40,524 nt of DNA from Scopulibacillus darangshiensis (GCF_004341035.1 NZ_SLXK01000037.1:1-40524); one strand, 5' to 3'; positions 9,287-17,167 are shown, counted from the stretch's first letter. Program-made: numbers and translations. The notes: generated from the sequence alone by a model not told the origin.

Positions 9287-9925
9287 TTAGTCCCTAGATA
9301 TGCCTATGAAACGAAGAATATAGAGAAAAAGGTTAACGAAATCAAGGTAAACAGAAACAACAATCATTGGAATGTCCCTTTCTGTAAATCCATGGACAGT
9401 CAGACGGCTGAAGTCGTATAACGTATACCCGATAAAAATGAGAATCCCGAATGCGGAATAGATCAACTGGGTTGTGCTCGAGAACGGCAGGAATATATTT
9501 AGAATCCCTAGGCCAACTAAAGCGATAAGTGAAATGAACAGAAAGCTGCCTAAGAATGTAAAATCTCTTTTGCTTACGGTAGCATAAATAGCAATGCCGG
9601 CAAAGGAAACAGCGGTGATACCGAATGCCTCAAGGACAACATTAGCACCCAAAGTGCTGACATAATAAGCTATGACCGGATAGAGGGTCATTCCTGAAAT
9701 AAACATAAAGGCGAACATCATGCCATAACCGACGGCCTTTTTCTTCCTTACAAAAATCATCATCACAATCATAATAATTTCAACAATCATTAATGGCAGC
9801 ATGAGTGCCTGCGGAACATACTGACCTGCATAAAGACCGACTGTTGCTGTAAGCAATCCGGCAAAAAAGGCGGTGAACAGCTTTGTGTACGGACGATGCC
9901 CGACATGTGCAGCCGTTGTAGTCAT
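9287..9925 (-). CDS. Bax inhibitor-1 family protein, YetJ-like
   Basis: This 212-residue membrane protein has seven hydrophobic segments and matches the Bax inhibitor-1/TMBIM family. The best-studied bacterial member, B. subtilis YetJ, is a pH-sensitive calcium leak channel. The two aspartates of the YetJ pH sensor appear in the C-terminal helices: TLYDFSRL and SVYLDFVNLFLYILRF. It is a monocistronic gene with a strong terminator. An AAAGGA lies about 10 nt upstream of the ATG. The physiological role here is inferred from the family only. Confidence 0.88.
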   Translation of the reverse strand: MTTTAAHVGHRPYTKLFTAFFAGLLTATVGLYAGQYVPQALMLPLMIVEIIMIVMMIFVRKKKAVGYGMMFAFMFISGMTLYPVIAYYVSTLGANVVLEAFGITAVSFAGIAIYATVSKRDFTFLGSFLFISLIALVGLGILNIFLPFSSTTQLIYSAFGILIFIGYTLYDFSRLTVHGFTERDIPMIVVSVYLDFVNLFLYILRFIGISRD

Positions 9926-9986
9926 TAGACGCCATTCCTTTCAATTTTAGATAACCCTAATACGGATGAAAAGGTCAAAGGGTTTC

Positions 9987-10015
9987 AAAAAAAATGGTGC
10001 AGGCACCATTTTTTT
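9987..10015 (-). terminator. Terminator of hxlB (bidirectional)
   Basis: TGGTGC and GCACCA form a compact hairpin flanked by A8 on one side and T7 on the other, so it can act in either direction. The hxlB stop codon lies at its edge. Confidence 0.85.
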
Positions 10016-10559
10016 ATTCCAAATTACTATGGCGTTTGAATGCTGCATCATTCCCGTTCTCGGTCAACGAGGCATAATGAAGACAAATTGTATCGAAAAG
10101 GACATGGACACACTGATCAAATAATGATCCCAAAGGCTGGATGCTTTCTGCCTCACCATCCGAACGGTATTTTGTTGCTGCAGAAACATGGACCATTTCA
10201 TCCACCTTTTGCCCTAAAGGTGATTCGGGATTAGTTGTCACCCCTATAATATAACTGCCTAATTCTTTAGCCTTTTCCGCCGTCCAGACAACCTGTTTCG
10301 TTTTTCCCGAACCCGATACTGCAACCAAAATATCATTCTTTTGAATAGACGGTGTGATCGTCTCTCCGACAACAAAGACGACTGCACCAAGATGCATTAA
10401 TCTCATGGCAAATGACTTGGCCATAAGTCCAGACCGGCCTTCACCAATGACAAAAATCCGTTTGCCTGCGGCTAAGTTCTCTGCAAACCGCCGAATAGCT
10501 TCCTCATCCACTTTTTGTAAAACTGTCTGAATTTCACTTATGATCGTTTGAATAGCCAT
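10014..10559 (-). CDS. hxlB: 6-phospho-3-hexuloisomerase (PHI), SIS domain
   Basis: The 181-residue protein is a single SIS domain matching HxlB, which interconverts D-arabino-3-hexulose 6-phosphate and fructose 6-phosphate. Visible are FVIGEGRSGLMAKSFAMRLMHLG (about 35-57), AVSGSGKT, where the sugar-phosphate loop lies, and the family C-terminus RHSNLE. An in-frame GTG lies three codons upstream, but it overlaps the AAAGGAG sequence, so I use the ATG 8 nt downstream. It follows hxlA by about 20 nt, forming the usual HPS-PHI pair. No hxlR activator is adjacent. Confidence 0.92.
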   Translation of the reverse strand: MAIQTIISEIQTVLQKVDEEAIRRFAENLAAGKRIFVIGEGRSGLMAKSFAMRLMHLGAVVFVVGETITPSIQKNDILVAVSGSGKTKQVVWTAEKAKELGSYIIGVTTNPESPLGQKVDEMVHVSAATKYRSDGEAESIQPLGSLFDQCVHVLFDTICLHYASLTENGNDAAFKRHSNLE

Positions 10560-10581
10560 CATTAGCACTCCTTTATTGCAA

Positions 10582-11205
10582 TTATCCCTTGATGATCTCT
10601 TTCATTTGCTTTGCTGACTCCACCGAATGAGCCGTTTTCGTAATCGCAGATCCGACGATGACAACATGCGGCTTCAATGTTACAAGTTCTGATAAAGTCT
10701 TTGATGTTATTCCTCCGGCTGCAGCGATAAGACTTTCCGGGTGCAGATTCCCAGGGATACGAATGGATGTTGTGCTTTGTCCCTCTATTTCCTGCTGATC
10801 TTTACTAACATGGACACAAAGAATTGCATCATAGGTCTCCGAAAGGGTCTCAGCCCGTTTTTCCGTTGTATTGAGCAAATCAATCATGACATGTTTTCCA
10901 TAGTCTGCAGCGGTTTCCATACATGTTTGAATGGTAGCGTCAGGCGCGACCCCCATGACAGTCGCGACATCCGCCCCGGCTTCAAAGCAAAGTTTAAATT
11001 CATATTTAGCATTATCCATCGTCTTTATATCAGCCACAATGGTTTTATCGGGAAAAGCCGCTTTTAAACTTTTGACACTTTCCATTCCATATTCCTTGAT
11101 TAGAGACGTTCCAACTTCAATCCAATCAATATACTGTTCAACCTGTTTTGCCATTTTGATCGCTTCATCAATCGTCATACGATCCAAGGCCAATTGTATA
11201 TTCAT
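10582..11205 (-). CDS. hxlA: 3-hexulose-6-phosphate synthase (HPS) family
   Basis: The 207-residue TIM-barrel protein belongs to the orotidine-monophosphate-decarboxylase superfamily, HPS/KGPDC branch. HPS joins formaldehyde and ribulose 5-phosphate, reversibly; close relatives decarboxylate 3-keto-gulonate 6-phosphate. The catalytic ADIKTMD motif is at about 58-64. The phosphate-binding end AAGGIT and VIVGSAIT are intact. It differs clearly from B. subtilis HxlA along its length. It overlaps the carrier gene by one base (TGATG), so the MFS carrier, HPS and PHI are translationally linked. That arrangement favours a sugar or sugar-acid pathway over simple formaldehyde detoxification. Confidence 0.85.
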   Translation of the reverse strand: MNIQLALDRMTIDEAIKMAKQVEQYIDWIEVGTSLIKEYGMESVKSLKAAFPDKTIVADIKTMDNAKYEFKLCFEAGADVATVMGVAPDATIQTCMETAADYGKHVMIDLLNTTEKRAETLSETYDAILCVHVSKDQQEIEGQSTTSIRIPGNLHPESLIAAAGGITSKTLSELVTLKPHVVIVGSAITKTAHSVESAKQMKEIIKG

Positions 11206-12482
11206 CAGCTTTTCACCTCAGCAAGATCCGGCTTTACCGACTTTCTTTTTTCGCCTTTAACAATCACCGTAAATATAACAGCCAACACAAGCGAACCTGC
11301 CATAAAGAAATAAGAGGCGGCAAAGCTGCCGGTGATACCGTTCAAAAAGCCTACAAAGTATGCGCCGACAAATGAACCTAAAGCGCCCATACTATTAATT
11401 AAGGCCATTGCACCGCCAGCAACATTTTTCGGCAAAATTTCTGGAACAATAGCAAAGAATGGCCCGTATGGAGCATACATCGCTCCCCCGGCGATCACTA
11501 ATAGTGCAAATGATACCCAAAAATGACTGGTTCCTATTGCATAAGATGCGTAAAAGGCAACAGCTCCTATAAGCAAGAAAGGCCATACGAAGCTTTTTCT
11601 CACAAGCATTTTATCGGAAAAATAAGAAACCAGAAGCATCATGATCGTTGCCAAAACATATGGCGCCGAGGAAAGCCATCCTGTTTCAACCAAACTCATA
11701 TCTGGCGCTGCTTTAATAATAGATGGCAGCCACATAACAAAGCCATAGACGCCAATACTCCAGAAGAAATATTGCAGGCTAAGATAGACAACCGATTTTG
11801 ACTTGAACGCTTCGCGGTAATTCTTAACTTCTTTTAGACCTTTTTGTTCATCTTCAAGTGTACCTTCAAGCGCTTGCTTTTCGTCATCCGTTAACCACTT
11901 TGCATCCTTAGGGTGGTCACTGACAAGTTTCCACCAAATAAATGCCCATATTATAGCTGGGATTCCTTCTAAAATAAACATCCAGCGCCAGCCAAACAAG
12001 TCAAGAAGATATCCTGAAACAATGGACATCCAAAGGACAGTTACCGGGTTGCCTAATATAAGAAACGTATTGGCACGTGACCGTTCTTTTTTGGTAAACC
12101 AGTGGCTTAAGAAGACGAGCATTGCCGGCATGACGGCGCTTTCAACAACACCCAACAAAAATCTTACAATAAGAAGCAATGTCACATTGGTGATCACACC
12201 AATAGCACTGGCAAGCACTCCCCAAAGAATAAGGGACCAGAAAATCAGTTTTTTCGCACTCTTATTTTCTGCATAGTGGGCACCAGGGATCTGGAAAAAG
12301 AAATAACCAAGAAAGAAAAGTGCACCTAACAGTGATGACACACCAGCAGTAATTTGCAAATCCTTAGCCATACCGGCAGCGGCGCCAAAACCATAATTTG
12401 CTCTGTCAAGATAAGCAAGACTGTAGGTAATGAAAGCAATTGGAATAAGACGTGACCAGCGTGCAGAAGAAAGATGATTCAT
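11205..12482 (-). CDS. MFS transporter, anion:cation symporter-like
   Basis: The 425-residue protein has about 12 hydrophobic segments and the features of the ACS branch of the major facilitator superfamily, which carries sugar acids and other organic anions. The N-terminus SLAYLDRANYGFGAA is typical of galactonate- or glucarate-type carriers. The family stretch FFLGYFFFQIPGAHYAEN follows. The long middle loop contains SDHPKDAKWLTDDEKQAL, typical of the ACS family. It is the first gene of the carrier-hxlA-hxlB unit. The substrate is unknown; an organic acid or sugar acid is likely from the subfamily. Confidence 0.85.
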   Translation of the reverse strand: MNHLSSARWSRLIPIAFITYSLAYLDRANYGFGAAAGMAKDLQITAGVSSLLGALFFLGYFFFQIPGAHYAENKSAKKLIFWSLILWGVLASAIGVITNVTLLLIVRFLLGVVESAVMPAMLVFLSHWFTKKERSRANTFLILGNPVTVLWMSIVSGYLLDLFGWRWMFILEGIPAIIWAFIWWKLVSDHPKDAKWLTDDEKQALEGTLEDEQKGLKEVKNYREAFKSKSVVYLSLQYFFWSIGVYGFVMWLPSIIKAAPDMSLVETGWLSSAPYVLATIMMLLVSYFSDKMLVRKSFVWPFLLIGAVAFYASYAIGTSHFWVSFALLVIAGGAMYAPYGPFFAIVPEILPKNVAGGAMALINSMGALGSFVGAYFVGFLNGITGSFAASYFFMAGSLVLAVIFTVIVKGEKRKSVKPDLAEVKS

Positions 12483-12571
12483 ATCATAAACTTCCTTTCT
12501 AAAATTAGTTTTTAAAAGGTCAAGTTATATATCAATAAATGCCTTAATTAATACCTAGCTTTTGAGACTAA

Positions 12572-12739
12572 CTTCTTGGCCTTTCATATCTGCATATGAC
12601 AGGCATTCCGCTTGCCCTTTCCAACAAAACGAGTCGGTTTTCAATGAAAGCACTTCAAGTCATGAAAGATAGCGGAAGAACAGTCTCTTTTGATCCTAAC
12701 TTAAGGCCATCACTATGGTTAAAACAGTCAATGAAGCGG
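12572..12739 (+). pseudogene. Remnant of a PfkB-family sugar kinase (KdgK-like)
   Basis: On the plus strand, in one frame, this encodes SYLHMTGIPLALSNKT followed by VSFDPNLRPSLW. These are hallmarks of the central part of PfkB kinases, especially 2-keto-3-deoxygluconate kinases. Only about 55 residues of a normal 310-330 remain. A stop codon lies just upstream, and the similarity ends where the antisense of the neighbouring isomerase gene begins. The rest of the kinase, including the GAGD catalytic motif, is absent. It points to a deletion that removed a kinase once belonging to this sugar locus. Confidence 0.75.
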
Positions 12740-13471
12740 CATGTCAGGTTGAAGCTTGTCAATTTCGACAGGAAATTCAATAGTCCGAGGAATATTACCC
12801 GGGAAATATGTTAAACAATGTCGCCATTCCGCAGTTTTGTCGAATGTTATAGGGACCGTTAACAGCTCGCCGTTCACTTTTTCGACACCTTTAATATGCA
12901 AATACCCGACATAATCTTTTAAAGTCCGGCAAGCTTCGATGACATTTTCCCCCGCCCACATCCAATTGCCTGTGTCAAACGCCATTTCGACAGGAATTTT
13001 ACTTTGTTTTGCTTTAGAAAAAAACTGTCGAAGCGGTTCTATTACCCCCCCATATGGTGTTTGGTCATTTTCAATCAACAATGTCACGAGGCTTCCTTTG
13101 GCTTCAATCTCACCTAGACAATTCTTCAGTTCATTAATATCTGATTCGTTTTCAATGTAGTGTCCTAAAGGGAGCTTCAGTTTGGCAGCACCGATTTGAT
13201 GTGCCATGTCCATCATGCTAATAAGACTTGTTCTATTTAAATGGCCGTTCGCCGTCCAGACGCATTCAGGTGCAGAATAGATGGTGTACAATCCAGCCTT
13301 TTGAATGGCTTTTTTCATTGATTTTAGCTGCGGTTCGCCACTGAACAATTCATGGCGAATTTCTATTCCATCTCCCCCTGATTCCTTAATTTGGGATATA
13401 AATGCTGTTTGTCCAGCTTGTCGTATTTCTTCATGATGAAATACTGATGTTGGGACAAAAATGATCGTCAC
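12728..13471 (-). CDS. Sugar phosphate isomerase/epimerase, TIM barrel (possibly 3'-truncated)
   Basis: The 247-residue product resembles xylose-isomerase-like TIM-barrel isomerases/epimerases (AP endonuclease 2 superfamily). Metal-site residues appear in LLIENDQTPYGG, AFDTGNW and LHIKGVEKVNG, in the expected order. The start is GTG with AAGGAGAGG 5 nt upstream. The C-terminus stops at TIEFPVEIDKLQPDMPLH. Relatives usually go on with a final helix, and the end abuts the kinase remnant on the other strand. I therefore infer that the last residues were replaced at a deletion junction. It follows the LacI gene and has two palindromic operators upstream. Confidence 0.75.
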   Translation of the reverse strand: MTIIFVPTSVFHHEEIRQAGQTAFISQIKESGGDGIEIRHELFSGEPQLKSMKKAIQKAGLYTIYSAPECVWTANGHLNRTSLISMMDMAHQIGAAKLKLPLGHYIENESDINELKNCLGEIEAKGSLVTLLIENDQTPYGGVIEPLRQFFSKAKQSKIPVEMAFDTGNWMWAGENVIEACRTLKDYVGYLHIKGVEKVNGELLTVPITFDKTAEWRHCLTYFPGNIPRTIEFPVEIDKLQPDMPLH

Positions 13472-13491
13472 ACTATCCTCTCCTTAGAGTG

Positions 13492-13502
13492 GGAACGGTT
13501 CC
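13492..13502. promoter_or_regulatory. LacI-type operator O1
   Basis: GGAAC-G-GTTCC is a perfect 11-bp inverted repeat, 21 bp upstream of the isomerase GTG start. It is identical to the site at 13529-13539. It probably overlaps the transcription start. Confidence 0.65.
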
Positions 13503-13528
13503 ATTAATTCTAAAATAAAAATTTGGAG

Positions 13529-13539
13529 GGAACGGTTCC
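13529..13539. promoter_or_regulatory. LacI-type operator O2
   Basis: This second copy of GGAAC-G-GTTCC lies 37 bp (centre to centre) from the first. On the minus strand both read TGGAACCGTTCCC. A TAGAAT -10 candidate lies between them. Paired spacing of this kind fits a dimer-of-dimers or two-dimer repression of the isomerase gene by the adjacent LacI protein. Confidence 0.65.
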
Positions 13540-13566
13540 ATTTTATTTAAAAGCTTTACCAGCCTT

Positions 13567-14592
13567 TTATATTGTGGAATGTCTAACCAAAAGTTCAGCC
13601 GGTAAAACAATATCCTTTGGCGGAGCAGTATCGCCTTCTATTCTTTTAAAGACCCTCTCAATAACGGTTCTTCCAATTGCTGTCGTAGGCTGCGAAATTG
13701 TTGTTAACGCGGGGGTATGAATTTCAGCCCAATCGGGGTCATCAAACCCGATAATTGCCATATCATCAGGGATCACTAGCCCTCGTTTCTTCATTGCTTT
13801 TATCAAGCCTAGTGAGACCACACCATTTGCTGAAAAAATTGCCCGTTTCTTACCCTTTGTAGACTTTAAAAAGTGATCCAGCTTATCTTCCAAATCCAAG
13901 GTTTGACTAAAATCGGCCTCATAAACATGTTGCATACTTGAATTTCCATGCATGGCAAGCACCGATTGAAAGGCCGATAACCGCTCGCGCCGCGTACTGA
14001 CACCGTCGATAGGCTCACTAAAGAAAGCTATGCTCTCGTAATTCTTAGAGATTAGAAACTGAACAGCTTCTTCTGTTGCTGTTATATTGTCAACACCGAT
14101 CGAGTCAAACCCCAATTCAGGAATCTTACGGTCAACAAGAACGACGGAGGTTTTCTGTTCTGCCATTTGTGTCAAAAACTGATTATTTTTTCCGGTGGTA
14201 TTAATGATCAGACCATCTATGCGATGTGACTGAAGCATAAAAATATAGTCCCGTTCTACCTGTGGATCGTTATTTGTATTACAAACCATCAGGCTGTAGC
14301 CCTTATTTCTGCAAAGCGTTTCAGCAGCATGGAGTATTTTAGTTGTAAAAGGGTTGGTAATATCCGCAACCACCATGCCAATTAAATAACTCCGGCCACC
14401 CTTTAAGCCTGCTGCCATTCGGTTAGGTTTATAGTCCAGAGCTTCAATAGCCGCTTCTATTTTTTTGCGTGTATCGGCAGCCAATTCATCGTATTGCTTT
14501 CCAAGATAACGAGAAACCGTTGTTTTTGAAACACCGGCTTTCTTCGCAACGTCTAAAATGGTGGTGCGCCGTTTATTTGAATGCTTCTGCAT
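13567..14592 (-). CDS. LacI/GalR-family transcriptional regulator (KdgR-like)
   Basis: The 341-residue repressor has an N-terminal LacI helix-turn-helix (TILDVAKKAGVSKTTVSRYLG, about 11-31) and a hinge helix region KPNRMAAGLKGG. A periplasmic-binding-like effector domain starts at SYLIGMVVADITNPF. Overall it most resembles sugar-acid regulators of the KdgR group, which agrees with the KDG-kinase-like remnant next door. It lies upstream of the isomerase gene on the same strand (95-nt gap containing two palindromes). It also has its own palindrome in its 5' region, which suggests autoregulation. Confidence 0.9.
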   Translation of the reverse strand: MQKHSNKRRTTILDVAKKAGVSKTTVSRYLGKQYDELAADTRKKIEAAIEALDYKPNRMAAGLKGGRSYLIGMVVADITNPFTTKILHAAETLCRNKGYSLMVCNTNNDPQVERDYIFMLQSHRIDGLIINTTGKNNQFLTQMAEQKTSVVLVDRKIPELGFDSIGVDNITATEEAVQFLISKNYESIAFFSEPIDGVSTRRERLSAFQSVLAMHGNSSMQHVYEADFSQTLDLEDKLDHFLKSTKGKKRAIFSANGVVSLGLIKAMKKRGLVIPDDMAIIGFDDPDWAEIHTPALTTISQPTTAIGRTVIERVFKRIEGDTAPPKDIVLPAELLVRHSTI

Positions 14593-14618
14593 TTTCCCAC
14601 AACCTTAATTATGGTAAC

Positions 14619-14631
14619 GGTTTCTGAAACC
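14619..14631. promoter_or_regulatory. LacI-type operator O3, upstream of the regulator
   Basis: GGTTTC-T-GAAACC is a perfect 13-bp inverted repeat. On the minus strand it lies within TGGAACCGGTTTCAGAAACC, sharing TGGAACCG with the two operators upstream of the isomerase. It lies between a candidate promoter (TTGAAA, 16 bp, TATATT) and the regulator start, consistent with autorepression. Confidence 0.6.
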
Positions 14632-14721
14632 GGTTCCAATACTTCTTATTTTTAATATAACACGCTCATTTCCAATTTCAAAGCATTAAATAAAGGGAAT
14701 TAATTACAGGCGCTCATTGAA

Positions 14722-14744
14722 GGCGGCCTCATCATGAGACCGCC
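14722..14744. repeat. Near-perfect palindrome downstream of the YpzG-like gene
   Basis: GGCGGCCTCAT and ATGAGACCGCC pair around a single base with one mismatch. No U-tract follows on either strand, so it is a poor intrinsic terminator. It may be a factor-assisted terminator or a protein-binding site between the YpzG-like gene and the LacI gene. Confidence 0.5.
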
Positions 14745-14770
14745 GCTGTCTTGGGAATGCCATATGTCCC

Positions 14771-14938
14771 TTAATAAAGGGATTTTTTTCGCGTTAAAAC
14801 ATCTAAAACCTGTGCATTCAACGCTTTCTCAGTTTCACCATTTACTTGATGTGCGGCGTGCTTCGGATTAGCACGCGGTGATTGAAACGGATCTGCATAT
14901 TTTGGAAACCTTTGTTCCCAACTTTTTGTTGTTCCCAA
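14771..14938 (-). CDS. YpzG-like small protein
   Basis: A 55-residue product starts at TTG with AAAGGGG 8 nt upstream. It contains YADPFQSPRANPKHAAHQVN, followed by GETE. This matches my recollection of the YpzG family, small Bacillales proteins with a DPF...SPRANPKH...QVNGET core and no known function. It lies 15 nt after sspK and is likely co-transcribed in the forespore. In-frame GTG/TTG codons a few triplets upstream are alternatives, but spacing favours the chosen start. Confidence 0.65.
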   Translation of the reverse strand: MGTTKSWEQRFPKYADPFQSPRANPKHAAHQVNGETEKALNAQVLDVLTRKKSLY

Positions 14939-14953
14939 GATCAACACCCCTTT

Positions 14954-15118
14954 TTAGTCTTCGTGGTCATTTCTAACCTGGTTCGATAAAGACATACGTT
15001 CACCTGGATGATCTTTCGTTGTTCCGTTAGTCCTTTTTGATGAAAACTCAACTTTCGCCCTTGGCTGAATCGAATTCTCATTTTGAACGCTATATTGCTT
15101 TTCTTCGCGATCGACCAT
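14954..15118 (-). CDS. sspK: Small acid-soluble spore protein K
   Basis: The 54-residue protein matches SspK (minor SASP family). Both start MV and share NEN...PRAK...SKR.(D/N)G....HP.ERM. In B. subtilis SspK is made in the forespore under sigma-G; its precise role is unknown. The ATG has AAAGGTGG 5-6 nt upstream. A candidate sigma-G promoter lies about 30 bp further upstream. It is divergent from yfhJ, which is also near sspK in B. subtilis, so this is a displaced piece of the yfh region. Confidence 0.88.
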   Translation of the reverse strand: MVDREEKQYSVQNENSIQPRAKVEFSSKRTNGTTKDHPGERMSLSNQVRNDHED

Positions 15119-15148
15119 GTCAAACCACCTTTCAATAAAGGGTAACCT

Positions 15149-15177
15149 TAGTATGTACAGGTACAGAAAAAACATGT
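15149..15177 (-). promoter_or_regulatory. Candidate sigma-G promoter of sspK
   Basis: The minus strand has ACATG (15173-15177), a 17-bp spacer and CATACTA (15149-15155). This agrees with the sigma-G pattern gHATR-17/18-cATWHTA and is what one expects for a SASP gene. Confidence 0.6.
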
Positions 15178-15218
15178 TAAGATCGGAAATGAAAGATATG
15201 ATATAAGGAATGATTGAA

Positions 15219-15509
15219 ATGAATGATACGTTCCATCGGTTAGCAGCGCGTCTGTTAGAAAAAAATGACCAATTAACTTATGATGAAGCACGCACATGGG
15301 TGGAAATTCTTTGGGAGGATTTTGAGGCAACTCGGGCAAAAGCCGGACGTCAATTCGTGAATCACGCTGTTACAGAAAAAATCGTGACACAATGGATCAA
15401 TTACTACGGACCGATGTTCCATGAAATTGTAGCCAGCAATCCAAAATTCCAGAAACTCATTAAAGACCGCGATTTTAATAACCCTAAGGATATTAATAAA
15501 GAAAACTAG
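15219..15509 (+). CDS. yfhJ: YfhJ, WVELL-family protein
   Basis: The 96-residue protein matches YfhJ (WVELL family) of Bacillales, which has no known function. The core TYDEARTWVEILWEDFEATRAKAGR holds the family WVE-LWEDFE signature, and the C-terminal half has INYYGPMFHEIVASNPKF. I use the second in-frame ATG because AAGGA lies 9 nt before it; the first ATG (15210) directly abuts AAGGA. It is divergent from sspK and followed by a structured non-coding stretch and a terminator. Confidence 0.88.
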   Translation: MNDTFHRLAARLLEKNDQLTYDEARTWVEILWEDFEATRAKAGRQFVNHAVTEKIVTQWINYYGPMFHEIVASNPKFQKLIKDRDFNNPKDINKEN

Positions 15510-15549
15510 CCGATTGGCGAGCCTTTGGTGAAGACAGAGGCGTAGTTGC

Positions 15550-15639
15550 GACGCACAGGACGTGCTAGTACTGGCGTTGTAACAGGATGTTACGTCTTTA
15601 GCCAGTGCACTTATGTGCGTCAGAAAGTTATACTTTCTG
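15550..15639 (+). repeat. Nested hairpin element with AGGA(C/T) loops
   Basis: This non-coding stretch after yfhJ folds into one long imperfect hairpin. GACGCAC (15550-15556) pairs with GTGCGTC (15615-15621). GTGC (15562-15565) pairs with GCAC (15607-15610), ACTGGC (15570-15575) with GCCAGT (15601-15606), and GTAAC (15579-15583) with GTTAC (15589-15593). The apical loop is AGGAT and the first internal loop is AGGAC. A second hairpin, CAGAAAG/CTTTCTG, follows at 15621-15639. No open reading frame covers it. It may be a dispersed palindromic repeat or the end of a structured transcript; its identity is not known to me. Confidence 0.6.
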
Positions 15640-15650
15640 ATTAACTTAGA

Positions 15651-15680
15651 AAGGTGCCGGACAACACCGGCACCCTTTTC
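15651..15680. terminator. Bidirectional terminator between yfhJ and dhaS
   Basis: GGTGCCGG (15653-15660) and CCGGCACC (15667-15674) form an 8-bp stem with a 6-nt loop. CTTTTC follows on the plus strand, and TTTCT on the minus strand. Confidence 0.75.
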
Positions 15681-15685
15681 ATTTA

Positions 15686-17167
15686 TTAGCTTAAATTGAT
15701 CCAAACACTTTTCACTTCATTGTAGTTATTTAAGGCATAAGAACCCATCTCCCGGCCAATGCCGGATTCTTTGTAACCGCCGAACGGTGCTGATGCATCA
15801 AAAGCATTGTAACAGTTCACCCAAACCGTTCCGGCTTTAAGCCTGTTCGCCACATAGTGGGCCGACTTCACATTTTCCGTCCACAAACCGGCAGCTAAGC
15901 CATAATTACTGTTGTTGGCGCGTTCGATCACTTCATCAAGGTCTTCAAATGGCATAGCAGCTACAACTGGTCCAAATATTTCTTCCTTAGCAATCGTCAT
16001 ATTATCATCGACATCTGCAAACACAGTTGGCTCAACGAAGTAACCTTTTTCCGAAAAGGTTCCGCCAGTCAATAATTCAGCGCCTTCGCTTTTACCCTTA
16101 TTAATGTAATTGACAACGCGGTCTTGCTGTTCCTTGGAAACGAGCGGACCCATCTCAGTATCAGTATGAATGCCTTCCCCTTGCTTAAGGCTCTTTGAAT
16201 GCGTGACAAGATCGGCAACAACATTATCAAAGGATTTTTTCTGAATAAATAACCGTGATCCTGCGCAGCATACTTGCCCTTGGTTAAACATGATCCCGGA
16301 AAATGCCCCCGGCACAGCCTTTGTCATATCCGCATCAGGCAAGATAATATTTGGTGACTTGCCGCCGAGTTCCAATGTCACCCGCTTCAATGATTTCGAA
16401 GCTTCCGCCATAATTGATTTTCCGACCACGGTTGACCCTGTAAAGGCTATCTTATTTACTTTTGGATGCTTGACAAGTGGTTCCCCCGCTGTTTCTCCAA
16501 AGCCTGGAATAACATTAAGAACACCTTTTGGGAAACCGGCCTCCTCGGCTAATTTAGCAAGGTACAAGGCTGATAATGGTGTTTGTTCCGCAGGTTTTAA
16601 CACAATCGTACATCCCGATGCGAGCGCCGCCCCAAGCTTCCATGCAGCCATTAACAAAGGGAAATTCCAAGGTATGATCTGCCCGACGACACCGAGTGGT
16701 TCATGCCTTGTATAAGTAAAAAACTTCCCTTGAACTGGAAGGGTCTGACCGACAATTTTGGTGGCCCATCCCGCATAATAACGGAAATGTTCTATCGCAA
16801 GTGGCACATCGGCATTTTTTGTTTCCCTGATCGGTTTACCATTATCAAGTGTATCAAGCTGTGCCAGCTCTTCTTTATGTTCTTCCATTAAATCAGCAAG
16901 TTTATAGATCAGCCTGCTTCTTGAGGCAGCACTCATCTTAGTCCATTTACCTTCGTCAAAAGCCTTCCGCGCCGCTTCCGCTGCCCGGTCAACATCCGTT
17001 GCATCCGCTTCGCTTACAACGGCGAGAACGTCACCAGTTGCAGGATTCAAGGTTTCAAAAGTTTTGCCTGATGCAGACTCGGTCCATTCGCCATTGATGT
17101 ACAGCTTCTTCGTGCCCTTTAAAAAATCAGCCAGCCGTTCAGTAATATCCAGAGTATGTTGTTCCAT
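15686..17167 (-). CDS. dhaS: NAD-dependent aldehyde dehydrogenase, DhaS-like
   Basis: The 493-residue enzyme is a member of the ALDH superfamily, close to B. subtilis DhaS along its length. Key features are [14 protein letters not shown] (cofactor cleft), [23 protein letters not shown], the general base in [11 protein letters not shown], and the catalytic cysteine in [12 protein letters not shown]. The C-terminus has [15 protein letters not shown]. An in-frame GTG 12 nt upstream abuts the GGAGG, so the ATG is preferred although its spacing (12 nt) is long. Substrate aldehyde is not defined. A near-perfect inverted repeat directly upstream may be an operator. Confidence 0.92.
   Translation of the reverse strand: MEQHTLDITERLADFLKGTKKLYINGEWTESASGKTFETLNPATGDVLAVVSEADATDVDRAAEAARKAFDEGKWTKMSAASRSRLIYKLADLMEEHKEELAQLDTLDNGKPIRETKNADVPLAIEHFRYYAGWATKIVGQTLPVQGKFFTYTRHEPLGVVGQIIPWNFPLLMAAWKLGAALASGCTIVLKPAEQTPLSALYLAKLAEEAGFPKGVLNVIPGFGETAGEPLVKHPKVNKIAFTGSTVVGKSIMAEASKSLKRVTLELGGKSPNIILPDADMTKAVPGAFSGIMFNQGQVCCAGSRLFIQKKSFDNVVADLVTHSKSLKQGEGIHTDTEMGPLVSKEQQDRVVNYINKGKSEGAELLTGGTFSEKGYFVEPTVFADVDDNMTIAKEEIFGPVVAAMPFEDLDEVIERANNSNYGLAAGLWTENVKSAHYVANRLKAGTVWVNCYNAFDASAPFGGYKESGIGREMGSYALNNYNEVKSVWINLS

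Noticed and set aside
15550-15639. Calling the hairpin a CsrA-sequestering RNA
   Set aside because: The loops carry GGA, but the upstream base does not match ANGGA, only two sites exist, and there is no csrA gene in the window; I keep it as an unassigned structured element.
15273-15704. A 143-residue frame opposite yfhJ
   Set aside because: It runs antisense through yfhJ, whose WVE-LWEDFE signature is clear, and through the hairpin element.
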